A stretch of 64,000 bases of DNA from Microcoleus sp. FACHB-831 (lineage in GTDB: Bacteria > Cyanobacteriota > Cyanobacteriia > Cyanobacteriales > FACHB-T130), in the NCBI RefSeq assembly GCF_014695585.1, contig NZ_JACJON010000028.1, positions 115,802-179,801 on the forward strand. Reading direction: 5' to 3'. The position numbers and the translations under genes were made by a program. The notes below the pieces were generated by a model, which saw nothing but the letters and a program-made list of their open reading frames with translations, had not been told where the DNA came from and did no database searches. Positions 45,259-53,673 of this stretch are shown piece after piece. Every line of letters begins with the position of its first letter. The first letter of the stretch is position 1.

Positions 45259-45378
45259 ACTTTAATTATTGCGCTCATTCAATAAGGGTATTTTAGATTG
45301 AGGAGCGATCGCTCATCTTGGAGACGCGATAAATCACCTTCTCTACCAAGCCGGGGATTGAACCCCAGACGGACAAAT

Positions 45379-46032
45379 TTAACTACGCGAACTGCGCCGA
45401 TGCTGCAACAACCAGTCGTACAGCGCCGGATTGCTGTATGCTTGTTCCCACGATTCAACGTGGTCGGCTTCCGGGTAGACGGTAAACTTCACCTTACCGT
45501 TGCAGGCTTTAATCGCCTCCACCATTGCTTCCGACCCTTTTATGGGGACTCTACGATCCCGCGCACCGTGAAACGCCCATATTGGCAGGTCTTTGAGCGT
45601 GTTTGCGGTGACGGGGTTCCCGCGACCAGCAATGGGCACAGCGGCAGCAAAGCGTTGCGGCTGCGCGGCGGCTAGATTCCACGTTCCATGCCCGCCCATG
45701 CTTAAACCAGTCAGGTAAACTCGGCTGCGATCGACAAAGTAGGCATCCATTAACCGATCCAGAAAAGCGCTCAATAGCTCGGCTGACCAGGTTTCCCCTT
45801 CAGGACATTGTGGAGAGACAACAATAAATGGGAAGTTCTGATGCTTCTCCTGCTCTAGCATCTTGGGAATCCCCTGTATTTTCACTCGCTCTAAGTTATC
45901 GCCACGTTCGCCACTGCCATGTAAAAACAAAATTAAAGGCCATTGTTGTTCTAATTCTTCATAACCTCTTGGGCGAAACAGCAGGTAGTTGTATCTGCCA
46001 GTTTGATTAATTTTTTCTTGCGTCGGTTGCAT
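45379..46032 (-). CDS. Alpha/beta hydrolase, esterase (phospholipase/carboxylesterase type)
   Basis: The 217-residue enzyme has a complete alpha/beta hydrolase core: oxyanion loop LILFLHGSGERGDN (residues 33-46), nucleophile elbow GLSMGG with S111, the acid region HGARDRRVP (near 170) and the late His in PEADHVESW (near 196). The fold and HGSGERG resemble small esterases of the polyhydroxybutyrate depolymerase/LpqC branch; substrate unknown. The frame opens 38 codons further upstream (46146), but the ATG at 46032 matches the domain start and has AAGGG before it. Confidence 0.85.
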   Translation of the reverse strand: MQPTQEKINQTGRYNYLLFRPRGYEELEQQWPLILFLHGSGERGDNLERVKIQGIPKMLEQEKHQNFPFIVVSPQCPEGETWSAELLSAFLDRLMDAYFVDRSRVYLTGLSMGGHGTWNLAAAQPQRFAAAVPIAGRGNPVTANTLKDLPIWAFHGARDRRVPIKGSEAMVEAIKACNGKVKFTVYPEADHVESWEQAYSNPALYDWLLQHRRSSRS

Positions 46033-46252
46033 AAGAGTTTCCCTTAAATAAGTTATTACCAAAATAACCTCGCGATCGCGCGTTGCAGAAGTTTCACTAC
46101 CTCGAAGTTCAGCAACTTGGACCTTGTGGGAAAAGAGCGATCGCATCTAGATCAAAAACAGAAGAAGAAAGGCGCGATCGCACCTCTCTTCCTCTGCTAC
46201 CTCTGCGGTTCGTGCCTCTTAACCCCCCAAGTTATCAGGGGGTAAAAATCTC

Positions 46253-48481
46253 CTACGGAACATCAATCGGAATGAGCGCATTCTCAGGCAGATAGCTGTG
46301 GTAACTGCCGCGATCCGCCAAAACCAATATCAAGCGTAGCGGATAGTCTGGGCCAACCTGCAAATCTGCCCAAGGTATAGCCAACTCCAAACACTTATCC
46401 AAACCCACTTGAGCGCGACTGAAACGGGGATGCCACTGATAACTCTCCCCAGCCTCCTGAAATTGAATTGTCCGCGTCAGTAAATTAACCGCTAGTTGGT
46501 GGTGAAACATATAGTTCACAGGCGCCTCATCGGGTACATTCGCTAACGGCGCTGGGCTGTTGTGCATAGTCTTGTCAGGATAAAACCACAGCAAATTCAA
46601 CTCAGGCGGGCAGTCAACACCAGGTGTGACCCCACTTTTGAAATCCAGCCGCAGATAAAAATTCAGGTGATCAACCCCGTACCACAGCCGCTGAATGGCA
46701 CTGCTTTTGTGCATCGTCCCCCGCGACCCGCCAATTTCGACGCGACCAGCTCGATCCCAATCCTGCTCATCTCCCAATCCATCTATAGTTGGGTGAATAA
46801 ATCCCTCTGGTCGGTGGTCGCCGCGAACGTCGTGAATTTCCACACCTACCTTTAAATTCTGGGGAATTGGCTCATTCAAAGCCTGGTAGATTCCACTCAG
46901 GTGTTCGCGGAATAACTGGTCAAACATGGCGTCTTGGTTGGAGGAATGACCTTCCCCAAACCACCAGAACCAGTCAGAACCCTCGGCAGCATATAGGGCT
47001 TCCCAAACTTCGGGGTTGTTTTCTTCTGTGGCTTCTGGATGATTTGCTAAAACTTGTCGCGCCTCTGCTAACAAATCCCAGGCACGATTTTTTGCCTGGT
47101 CGCCAATCCATGTAGTCAAACTGCCATCCACCCAAGAACCGCTGTGCAATCGGTCAGATGGTAGGGTTGCTGTCGCTGGAAACTGTTCGAGAAATTCGCT
47201 AACTGTGACCAGTTTAATATCCTCGTACTGGGAAAGTGTCTGATAAAGCTTTTCCAGGAAGGGTTTGCCATCTTGGTAGTAGTGTTCCCAGCAGTTTTCC
47301 CCATCTAGGGCTATTGTCACCAGCCAGGGTTGGTCTGGTTGTCGGTGTTGTTGGCTGCGGGATATTGCTTCCAAGTGTCCTACTAAATCTGCGGCGGCGC
47401 GACCCGGTTCCATCGACCCGTAGCTAAAACCAATTAAGTCTGATAATCGGTGGTCGCGGAACACAATTGCTAAGTCGCCGTGAGGAGTTTCCAGGCGATA
47501 GGGACGATAAAGTAATTCCGGTTCGCAAACATTCCCCGCACCATCGCGGTTGAAGAAATATTTCAGAGTGGAACCCAATATTGCTTCATCCGAGCAAATC
47601 CACTTAAACCCCTGTTCGGCTATGTAAGGCAAAATTGCGGGACTGACTGCCTGTTCAGAAGGCCACAAGCCACGCGGCGCGACGCCAAACCTGTCTTTGT
47701 ACATATCCCAGGATTTTCGTAAGTGCCGGGGAATATCTTCTGCCCACTGGAAGCGCTTTTGTGGCAAGGTCATATTGGGAATCGCCACCCGTCCCACGTC
47801 TGTGTCTGCAAGTAAGGGCAATATGGGGTGAGTGTAAGGTGTGGTGGTAACTTCCAGTTGCCCAGCCTCTTGCATTTGGCGATGTTGCGGTATTATGCGG
47901 CTGAGGATTTCTCGCTGTTTTGAGTAAATTCGCTGGCGATCGCTCAGGGTAAAATTTCGTTGCTGTCTAAGCCATCCATCAATTTCTGGGTCATCCCAAA
48001 ATAGAGGGTCGATCCAAGCAAGATTGTGCCATGCTAGCAGGTCGCTGTAATCTTGCAGGCTCCAATTTTCCAAACACCAAGCTGCGCCTTTATCCTGTCG
48101 TTGATGGTAAAGTTCGCCATAGCGGGGATGGGGGTCAATCAGGGTATGGTGATTGGCGTCAAAAAAATGTTCGACGATGAATTGGTGCTGTTCCCGACTT
48201 AACTGTTCTGTAGGAGTCAGGGCAACTGTTAGGTATGGGTCGAAGGCAGTGCCAGCAATGTAATCCTCTAGTTGCAGAATCAGAGAAGGAACTAAATTAA
48301 CCGTTTGATGTAACTTGGGATAATTTGCCAGCAGCAGCACTAAATCCAGGTAATCTTTCGTACCGTGCAGCCGCACCCAAGGTAGGCGATATTGGCCTGG
48401 GGCAATCGATACGCTGTCGCGACATTTGTACAACGGCTGGTGCTGATGCCAGATGAAGGCGACGTATAAGGGATGAGGCAT
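46253..48481 (-). CDS. Glycoside hydrolase family 57 (amylase/amylopullulanase-like)
   Basis: The 742-residue protein begins with the GH57 signature YVAFIWHQHQPLYK and RLHGTKDYLD. The catalytic nucleophile is expected at the glutamate of GLWPSEQAVSP (about residue 273), and the acid/base Asp in the second conserved block (ALDGENCWEHY, near 395). After the (beta/alpha)7 barrel and helical insert comes a beta-rich C-terminal domain (about 560-742). No signal peptide, so intracellular. Likely acts on alpha-glucans such as glycogen in the cytoplasm. Confidence 0.9.
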   Translation of the reverse strand: MPHPLYVAFIWHQHQPLYKCRDSVSIAPGQYRLPWVRLHGTKDYLDLVLLLANYPKLHQTVNLVPSLILQLEDYIAGTAFDPYLTVALTPTEQLSREQHQFIVEHFFDANHHTLIDPHPRYGELYHQRQDKGAAWCLENWSLQDYSDLLAWHNLAWIDPLFWDDPEIDGWLRQQRNFTLSDRQRIYSKQREILSRIIPQHRQMQEAGQLEVTTTPYTHPILPLLADTDVGRVAIPNMTLPQKRFQWAEDIPRHLRKSWDMYKDRFGVAPRGLWPSEQAVSPAILPYIAEQGFKWICSDEAILGSTLKYFFNRDGAGNVCEPELLYRPYRLETPHGDLAIVFRDHRLSDLIGFSYGSMEPGRAAADLVGHLEAISRSQQHRQPDQPWLVTIALDGENCWEHYYQDGKPFLEKLYQTLSQYEDIKLVTVSEFLEQFPATATLPSDRLHSGSWVDGSLTTWIGDQAKNRAWDLLAEARQVLANHPEATEENNPEVWEALYAAEGSDWFWWFGEGHSSNQDAMFDQLFREHLSGIYQALNEPIPQNLKVGVEIHDVRGDHRPEGFIHPTIDGLGDEQDWDRAGRVEIGGSRGTMHKSSAIQRLWYGVDHLNFYLRLDFKSGVTPGVDCPPELNLLWFYPDKTMHNSPAPLANVPDEAPVNYMFHHQLAVNLLTRTIQFQEAGESYQWHPRFSRAQVGLDKCLELAIPWADLQVGPDYPLRLILVLADRGSYHSYLPENALIPIDVP

Positions 48482-48563
48482 AGGGATAGGTATGAATTAT
48501 GAGTGTTGAGTGTTAAGTTAGAGCCTTTAAACTCAAAACTCAATACTCAACACTCAAGACTAC
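48482..48563. repeat. Inverted heptamer-type repeats GAGTGTTGAGT / ACTCAACACTC
   Basis: GAGTGTTGAGT (48501-48511) and ACTCAACACTC (48545-48555) are perfect 11-base inverted arms in the 82 bases between the amylase and NifU-domain genes. Both arms are part of TGAGTT/AACTCA seven-base runs, so the hairpin is made from two oppositely oriented heptamer arrays. Confidence 0.75.
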
Positions 48564-48806
48564 CTAGATTACTTGTTCGACTTCAGCAATCTCAGGGATG
48601 AATTCGCGCAGGCGGCGCTCGATGCCCATTCTCAGGGTCATAGCCGAGCTGGGACAAGAACCGCAGGCTCCTTGCAGCCGTAGTTTGACAACTGGCCCGT
48701 CTATGTCTACGAGTTCCACATTGCCACCATCGGACATTAAGTAAGGGCGCAGTTCATCGAGAACTTGTTCGACGTTTTCAGAAGTGAGTGCCAGTGTTTG
48801 AGACAT
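48564..48806 (-). CDS. NifU-domain iron-sulfur scaffold (CnfU type)
   Basis: The 80-residue protein is a single NifU C-terminal domain. The cluster ligands are C48 and C51 in GACGSCPSS. Such proteins transiently bind a 2Fe-2S or 4Fe-4S cluster across a dimer and pass it to apo-proteins; in cyanobacteria and chloroplasts they serve photosystem I and ferredoxin assembly. Complete with the typical [20 protein letters not shown] start. Confidence 0.93.
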   Translation of the reverse strand: MSQTLALTSENVEQVLDELRPYLMSDGGNVELVDIDGPVVKLRLQGACGSCPSSAMTLRMGIERRLREFIPEIAEVEQVI

Positions 48807-48949
48807 GGTTTGTTTACCTTATCGATTCTTTCGTGCGAAGAGCGATCGCTACGCTTTAGGCAGCTATGTCGATCCTAGTCCAACTGGACAAAAAAGATTG
48901 CGGAGCTTGAGGAAACTCATCCCCAAGCGCCATTCATGGCTTTGCAATC

Positions 48950-49600
48950 TTAAACAGCCACAGGTTCGAGTAACTTGACGTTGGAAAAGTTGAACTCGGT
49001 TGTAATCCGCTGACCTTGCTCGTTTGAGTGAATAACCTGACGAGTCATTACCCAGTAGTTGCCAACTTCTGAGAAACTATCCTCAAATTCCATTTCTTTG
49101 ATCGTCTCGCCAGTCTGGGGATTGCGGAATACAACATCGTAGCGACTGGAAACGTAGCCTTTACCAGTGTCTAAGCTTTTTTGGGTATCGATGACAAAAG
49201 CCATGCGACCCATGACTCGGCTGACCTGGCAAATTTCTTTGCCCCGGATTTTGTAGTTAGACCCCATCGCATCGCCTTGGACTAGAATCTCCACCGCACC
49301 AGTGGAGTCTTCTTGTCCCACGTTGAATTGATTTTTTCCGTGAGCCTTTTCAAAATCTGCCCGTTTGCGGTGGGTGACAATATCCCTCAACTGGGTATAG
49401 ACGCTTTCTTTCACGGTTTCGTCTTCGATACCAGTGACTTCCACGCTGAGGTCTTTGTTGATGCGAATTTTGCCTTCGTAGACTTCATCACCTTGCTTCA
49501 GTTTTATGTCAGCGCTGTAGCCGGGGAAGCCAGCATCCCAGGTATAGCGGTTTTCGTATGCAGCCCGAAACAAATCGCGAGCGTTTGTTTGCTCAGTCAT
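48950..49600 (-). CDS. DUF3386 family protein
   Basis: The 216-residue protein starts ARDLFRAAYENRYTWDAGFPGYSAD and matches the cyanobacterial and plant DUF3386 family. It is predicted to be a beta-rich barrel-like protein with no signal or membrane helix. Function unknown; conserved stretches also include FSEVGNYWVMTRQV and TEFNFSNVKLLEP near the C-terminus. Confidence 0.85.
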   Translation of the reverse strand: MTEQTNARDLFRAAYENRYTWDAGFPGYSADIKLKQGDEVYEGKIRINKDLSVEVTGIEDETVKESVYTQLRDIVTHRKRADFEKAHGKNQFNVGQEDSTGAVEILVQGDAMGSNYKIRGKEICQVSRVMGRMAFVIDTQKSLDTGKGYVSSRYDVVFRNPQTGETIKEMEFEDSFSEVGNYWVMTRQVIHSNEQGQRITTEFNFSNVKLLEPVAV

Positions 49601-49717
49601 AGAACCTTGAGTGAATCAACATCTCTAGTTTAAAAATCTTTGCATGGTAATTACAGCGCGATCGCCCCCAATGGATGGAAAAGCGGGATGCCATTGTGTA
49701 GACTCATGGCGATCGCT

Positions 49718-51022
49718 CTAAATTAATATATTCATCGAGCTTGTTTGTTGCGGAGAAATCATTACTGGTTCTTGATACAGCGGTATGGTGAAAGTTACGG
49801 TCGAGCCTAGTCCCTCACCCATACTGTAAAAATTAATTTCACCATTCATTGCTTCGATAAGCTTTTTCGAGATAGCTAGTCCCAAGCCAGTCCCAGCATA
49901 TCGACTGGTAAGGGAGCCATCTACTTTAGTAAAAAGTCCAAATAGTTTATCTAGTTTGTCGATAGGAACCCCGATGCCAGTATCAGCTATGGCAATTTCC
50001 ACCATACCTGGGAGTTGCTGGTTGCGGACGCGAATTTTCTTCTTAACAATCTTAGTGCTGATAGTAATTTCACCATCGGGGGTAAATTTAATAGCATTTC
50101 CCACAATGTTTAACATGATTTGGAGAAGCGCTCGGTAGTTACCGTAAAGCAGAATTTCATCGCGGGTTGGCGGCTTTTCAACGATCAATTCTAAGTGCTT
50201 CTGCTGTACGCTTTGCCGCGTTAGATGTTCGGTATCGCTCAACAGTTCTTTTAAGTTTACAGATCCCAGTTCTAGCTCTAAATCTTTTTTATCCGGCTCA
50301 CCCATGTCCAAAATGTCATTGATAATGTTCAGCAAACGTAGAGATGAACGGTGAGCTTCTTCGATAAATGCCCTTTGTTCGTCTGGCTCGTCCACCATAT
50401 CATCTAAAATTAGGCTGAGGAAGCCAATCATGCCATTGAGCGGCGTGCGGAGTTCGTGGGAGATAGTGCCTAGAAACTCTTTTTTCAGGTGAGATGCTGC
50501 TTGTGCTTGTTCGCGAGCTTCTTGTAATTCTTGGTAGATAGTGGCGTGAGCTAAAGCAGCTCCTACTTGGTCGGCAAGTTCTCGTACAAATTCAATTTCA
50601 GCTGCATTCCATTGGCGCAGGCGATCGCATTGATGCAACACAATCAAACTATTTGGTTGATCTTCATAGCAAGTAGCGATCGCCAGAAGCGTATATCTCT
50701 CAAATTTATCCTTAACACCTTCAGGAGTATCCAGTACAATCGGCTCTTTAGTTGTTAATGCCTGTGTTAGTTCTGGTTCCTCAGCCACAGTCATTACCCC
50801 ACCCAACATCGAAGTAAATGGCTGCTGACAATACTCAGCCATTACCTGTACTTCCGAGCTGGAATTTTTATAAGGACAAATTATGCAACGACTGACTTCT
50901 AGAGCTTTTCCAAGCCCCTGAACAGTTTGCTGCCAAATTATATTTATGTCGCGGGTGCAACGGATATTTTTGGCGATTTGGGTCAACTGTTTTTGGTATT
51001 GAGCCGAAAGTTCCTCAGTCAC
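49718..51022 (-). CDS. GAF-domain histidine kinase (paralogue of next gene)
   Basis: The 434-residue kinase has a GAF domain (about 15-165, including IWQQTVQGLGKALEVSRCIICPY), a short coiled coil, HisKA with the phospho-acceptor in FLGTISHELRTPLNGM (about residue 188) and an ATPase domain with N-box NIVGNAIKFTP, G1 ADTGIGVP and G2 GTGLGLAISK. The region after the H-box (ILDMGEPDKKDLELELG) lacks the usual I-x-A-G-K stretch. It aligns over its whole length with 51191-52885 but has no N-terminal PAS. GTG start with GGAGG ahead. No receiver is adjacent. Confidence 0.92.
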   Translation of the reverse strand: MTEELSAQYQKQLTQIAKNIRCTRDINIIWQQTVQGLGKALEVSRCIICPYKNSSSEVQVMAEYCQQPFTSMLGGVMTVAEEPELTQALTTKEPIVLDTPEGVKDKFERYTLLAIATCYEDQPNSLIVLHQCDRLRQWNAAEIEFVRELADQVGAALAHATIYQELQEAREQAQAASHLKKEFLGTISHELRTPLNGMIGFLSLILDDMVDEPDEQRAFIEEAHRSSLRLLNIINDILDMGEPDKKDLELELGSVNLKELLSDTEHLTRQSVQQKHLELIVEKPPTRDEILLYGNYRALLQIMLNIVGNAIKFTPDGEITISTKIVKKKIRVRNQQLPGMVEIAIADTGIGVPIDKLDKLFGLFTKVDGSLTSRYAGTGLGLAISKKLIEAMNGEINFYSMGEGLGSTVTFTIPLYQEPVMISPQQTSSMNILI

Positions 51023-51190
51023 AGCCCCTCCTAACCAATAGACTTATCTATGCGTAGAAACCTTTTGCAGATATTTAGCCACAATCGAGCTTAAAACAGT
51101 TAGGAATTAACTCCGGCATTGCGACCAGTACTAACGAGTTTAAACAAGTTTTTTTGCCCCTCCTATTTAAAAAGGGCAAGTAAATCTAGT

Positions 51191-52885
51191 CTATGACGTA
51201 GTAACCATCAAAGGTTCTTGAAACAATGGCACTGTGAAGGTGACTGTCGAGCCGAGTCCTTCGCCCATACTGTAAAAGTTAACCACTCCACCCATAGCTT
51301 CCATTAGCTTTTGGGAGATTGCCAGCCCTAATCCCGTTCCCCCATATGTGCGGGTGCGTTCCCCATCCACTTGACTAAAAGATTGAAAAAGTTTGTCTTG
51401 GTCAACTAGGGAGACGCCAATTCCAGTATCAGCCACTTGGACTTTTACCATGCCGGGTAATTCCTGACCTGCAAACTTGACTTTCTTTTTGATTACCTCG
51501 GCACTTACTGTCACCCCACCTTCGTGAGTGAATTTGATAGCATTGCCAACCAGGTTTAACATCACCTGTAGCAGCCGCTGGTAGTTGCCATACAAGATAA
51601 TTTCATCATGGGTGGCAGGCATATCAATAGTGAAGCTGAGGTTCTTTTGATGGGCTTGATTCCCTGTAAAGTTTTCCACATTAGAAAATAACTCTTGCAG
51701 CTTCACGGGCCCCATATCCAGATTCATTTTGCCAGCTTCAATTCTGGCGATATCCAAGATATCGTTAATGATGTTTAGCAGGTGCAGCGCTGAATTGTAG
51801 GCTTCTTGGATAAATTCCCGCTGTTCTTCTGGGTCGTCTGCTATGTCGTCCAGAATCAGCTTGAGGAATCCTATCATGCCGTTTAGGGGCGTGCGGAGTT
51901 CGTGGGAGGTGTTGGCTAGAAACTGGCTTTTAAGGCGGGAAGCTTCTTCGGCTTGTTCGCGAGCTGCCTCTAGTTCTTTATACAATGTTGCATGAGCGAT
52001 CGCCGAACCAACTTGATCGGCTAGTTCGCGCACCATATCCAGTTCCTCTGGCTGCCATTGGCGTTGGCGATCCGTTTGGTGCAATACGATCAAGCCGTTG
52101 GGATGGTCTTGGTCGCAGGTAGCGATCGCCAGAACCGAGAGTTGTTTGTATGAACTAGCCCTATCCTCATATATGGTTACTGGTTCAAGGGTTTCAATTG
52201 CTTGAAATAGTTCCGGCTCATCAGCAAATACGAGCTTTTCACCCAGCATCGAACGTAACTGGGGCTGGGCATACTCCGCTTCTACCTGTACTTTTGTTGT
52301 TCCAGGCTTGTAGGAGCAGATAATACAGCGGCTAGCATTCAATGCTTTTCCCAGACCCATGACTGTTTGCTGCCAAATGGTGTCTAGATCTAGGGTTCGC
52401 CTGATATTGCGGGCGAGGGAAGCCACGAGCCTTTCGTGGGTATCTGGATCTACTAGCGCGATCGCCTCTTTCATTTGATGCGATTGGCATCCCATCACTA
52501 GAACCGCCGTTGCAATTCCATCAGGGGGCAAAATCGGTGTTATCGTCAGCTCAAATACTAAAGACTGACCGCCGCAGGTAAACTCGTAACTGCCGCTTTC
52601 GGGAATTCTCAGCTCAAGAATTCTCTTTATTTGAGCTAGATAAGCATCACGTGCTACCGGGCCAAAACTATGGCTTAATTCTCGTCCAACAAGCCGATCC
52701 GATGTCAGACCGTAGCGTTGGCCAGACTGCCAATAAAATCCAAGGTATTGGCCTGATGCATCTTGAGTAAACGCCAGTTCGGCTCCTAACCCATGCAAAA
52801 ATCCATTCAGGTTTGGTGCAGGATTGGCAGATGCCAAATCTGTTGACTCTAGAGAAGTTAATTGAAAATCAGCAGGAGCAGTCAT
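51191..52885 (-). CDS. PAS-GAF histidine kinase
   Basis: The 564-residue kinase has an N-terminal PAS-like domain (about 20-150, with FYWQSGQRYGLTSDRLVG and later YEFTCGGQSLVFELTITPI), a GAF domain (about 160-310) with IWQQTVMGLGKALNASRCIIC, then HisKA (His in LANTSHELRTPLNGM) and ATPase motifs NLVGNAIKFT, ADTGIGVS, GTGLGLAISQ. The frame extends to an ATG at 52939; the ATG at 52885 (MTAPADFQ) is preferred because the preceding part reads unlike protein. The two kinases probably arose by tandem duplication, the other one having lost the PAS part. Confidence 0.92.
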   Translation of the reverse strand: MTAPADFQLTSLESTDLASANPAPNLNGFLHGLGAELAFTQDASGQYLGFYWQSGQRYGLTSDRLVGRELSHSFGPVARDAYLAQIKRILELRIPESGSYEFTCGGQSLVFELTITPILPPDGIATAVLVMGCQSHQMKEAIALVDPDTHERLVASLARNIRRTLDLDTIWQQTVMGLGKALNASRCIICSYKPGTTKVQVEAEYAQPQLRSMLGEKLVFADEPELFQAIETLEPVTIYEDRASSYKQLSVLAIATCDQDHPNGLIVLHQTDRQRQWQPEELDMVRELADQVGSAIAHATLYKELEAAREQAEEASRLKSQFLANTSHELRTPLNGMIGFLKLILDDIADDPEEQREFIQEAYNSALHLLNIINDILDIARIEAGKMNLDMGPVKLQELFSNVENFTGNQAHQKNLSFTIDMPATHDEIILYGNYQRLLQVMLNLVGNAIKFTHEGGVTVSAEVIKKKVKFAGQELPGMVKVQVADTGIGVSLVDQDKLFQSFSQVDGERTRTYGGTGLGLAISQKLMEAMGGVVNFYSMGEGLGSTVTFTVPLFQEPLMVTTS

Positions 52886-53029
52886 CAGAAAAGACCTGGA
52901 AACTGCAATGTATAATAGGCAACGATGACTCGACGTCACCCCCGTAGATGCAACCAGACAACACTCGCTTGCTAGATACGAGTTTAGAGACCGGGTTCAT
53001 ACGGTCTCTAAACTCGTTCTTGGCTATAA

Positions 53030-53260
53030 CTAATCGTTCCATTCGCCTCGCGGCGGTACGGGTGGATTTCGCACTAACGTCCGGGTAAGCTCATCATCTC
53101 GCTCTCCGTTACCTCTGAGCCACTGCCTGATAGCAGTTTCAATGACTTTACTAGGATCGTTCGTCAGGTGCTTAATTTGAGTTAGTAGTTCAGGGTCAAG
53201 GTGTATTGAAATTTCCACCTTTTCTCCTGACTGTTGGGAATATAATGCACGATCGTTCAT
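53030..53260 (-). CDS. Ribbon-helix-helix DNA-binding protein (CopG-like)
   Basis: The 76-residue protein has a beta strand EKVEISIHLDPELLTQIKHL followed by two helices, the second containing PSKVIETAIRQWLRG, as in ribbon-helix-helix regulators that bind DNA as dimers. The C-terminal 20 residues are polar and end VPPRGEWND. Such small RHH proteins can be antitoxins, but no toxin is adjacent. The GTG upstream at 53266 is not used because ATG follows two codons later. Confidence 0.8.
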   Translation of the reverse strand: MNDRALYSQQSGEKVEISIHLDPELLTQIKHLTNDPSKVIETAIRQWLRGNGERDDELTRTLVRNPPVPPRGEWND

Positions 53261-53391
53261 AAGCACTTTTACGGGGGTTTTATGAAATTCTGTTAATTAA
53301 ACTTCCAGCCAAGCTGGCGATCGGCGTATGCACAACTGCCGAAGCACAGGAAACAATACATATTCTTTCCTTATATGCATTCTACGTTAAA

Positions 53392-53622
53392 CTACCGAAC
53401 CGCTCTTAAGCCCTGGCTCTGTAATATTAACTTACACAATAGTTGATCTATTAGCTCTATAGTTGGGGCTGCCTCAGTTTTTGCGATCGCTCCGTCGATA
53501 TAGGCCGATTGCGGCATTATCTGCATTGAGTCTGTTAGCGCCTGTAAGCAAATACTTTCTAGTGTCAGAGGGGAAAGTCGCGAGCGAGCGCCCCCAGCAG
53601 ACATGGAAACATTAAAATACAT
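53392..53622 (-). CDS. Possible small protein, unknown
   Basis: The 76-residue frame begins with ATG 51 bases before lepA on the opposite strand. It has a plausible amphipathic helix (TLESICLQALTDSMQIM) and reads AAPTIELIDQLLCKLILQSQG near the end. No family is recognised and there is no clear ribosome site, so it may be a chance frame in the lepA leader. Confidence 0.3.
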   Translation of the reverse strand: MYFNVSMSAGGARSRLSPLTLESICLQALTDSMQIMPQSAYIDGAIAKTEAAPTIELIDQLLCKLILQSQGLRAVR

Positions 53623-53673
53623 TAAGTATCCCGAACCTTCTACTGCCGCTCCTGGCTGTACGATACATAACCT

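Noticed and set aside
45330..45375. tRNA-like T-arm GGGGTTCAATCCCC on the minus strand
   Set aside because: No acceptor or anticodon stems fit around it; it is part of the GAGACGCGATAAAT repeat family.
53030..53622. Toxin-antitoxin pair formed by the RHH protein and the 76-codon frame
   Set aside because: The second frame has no toxin motif and sits 130 bases upstream with no overlap; its coding status is doubtful.
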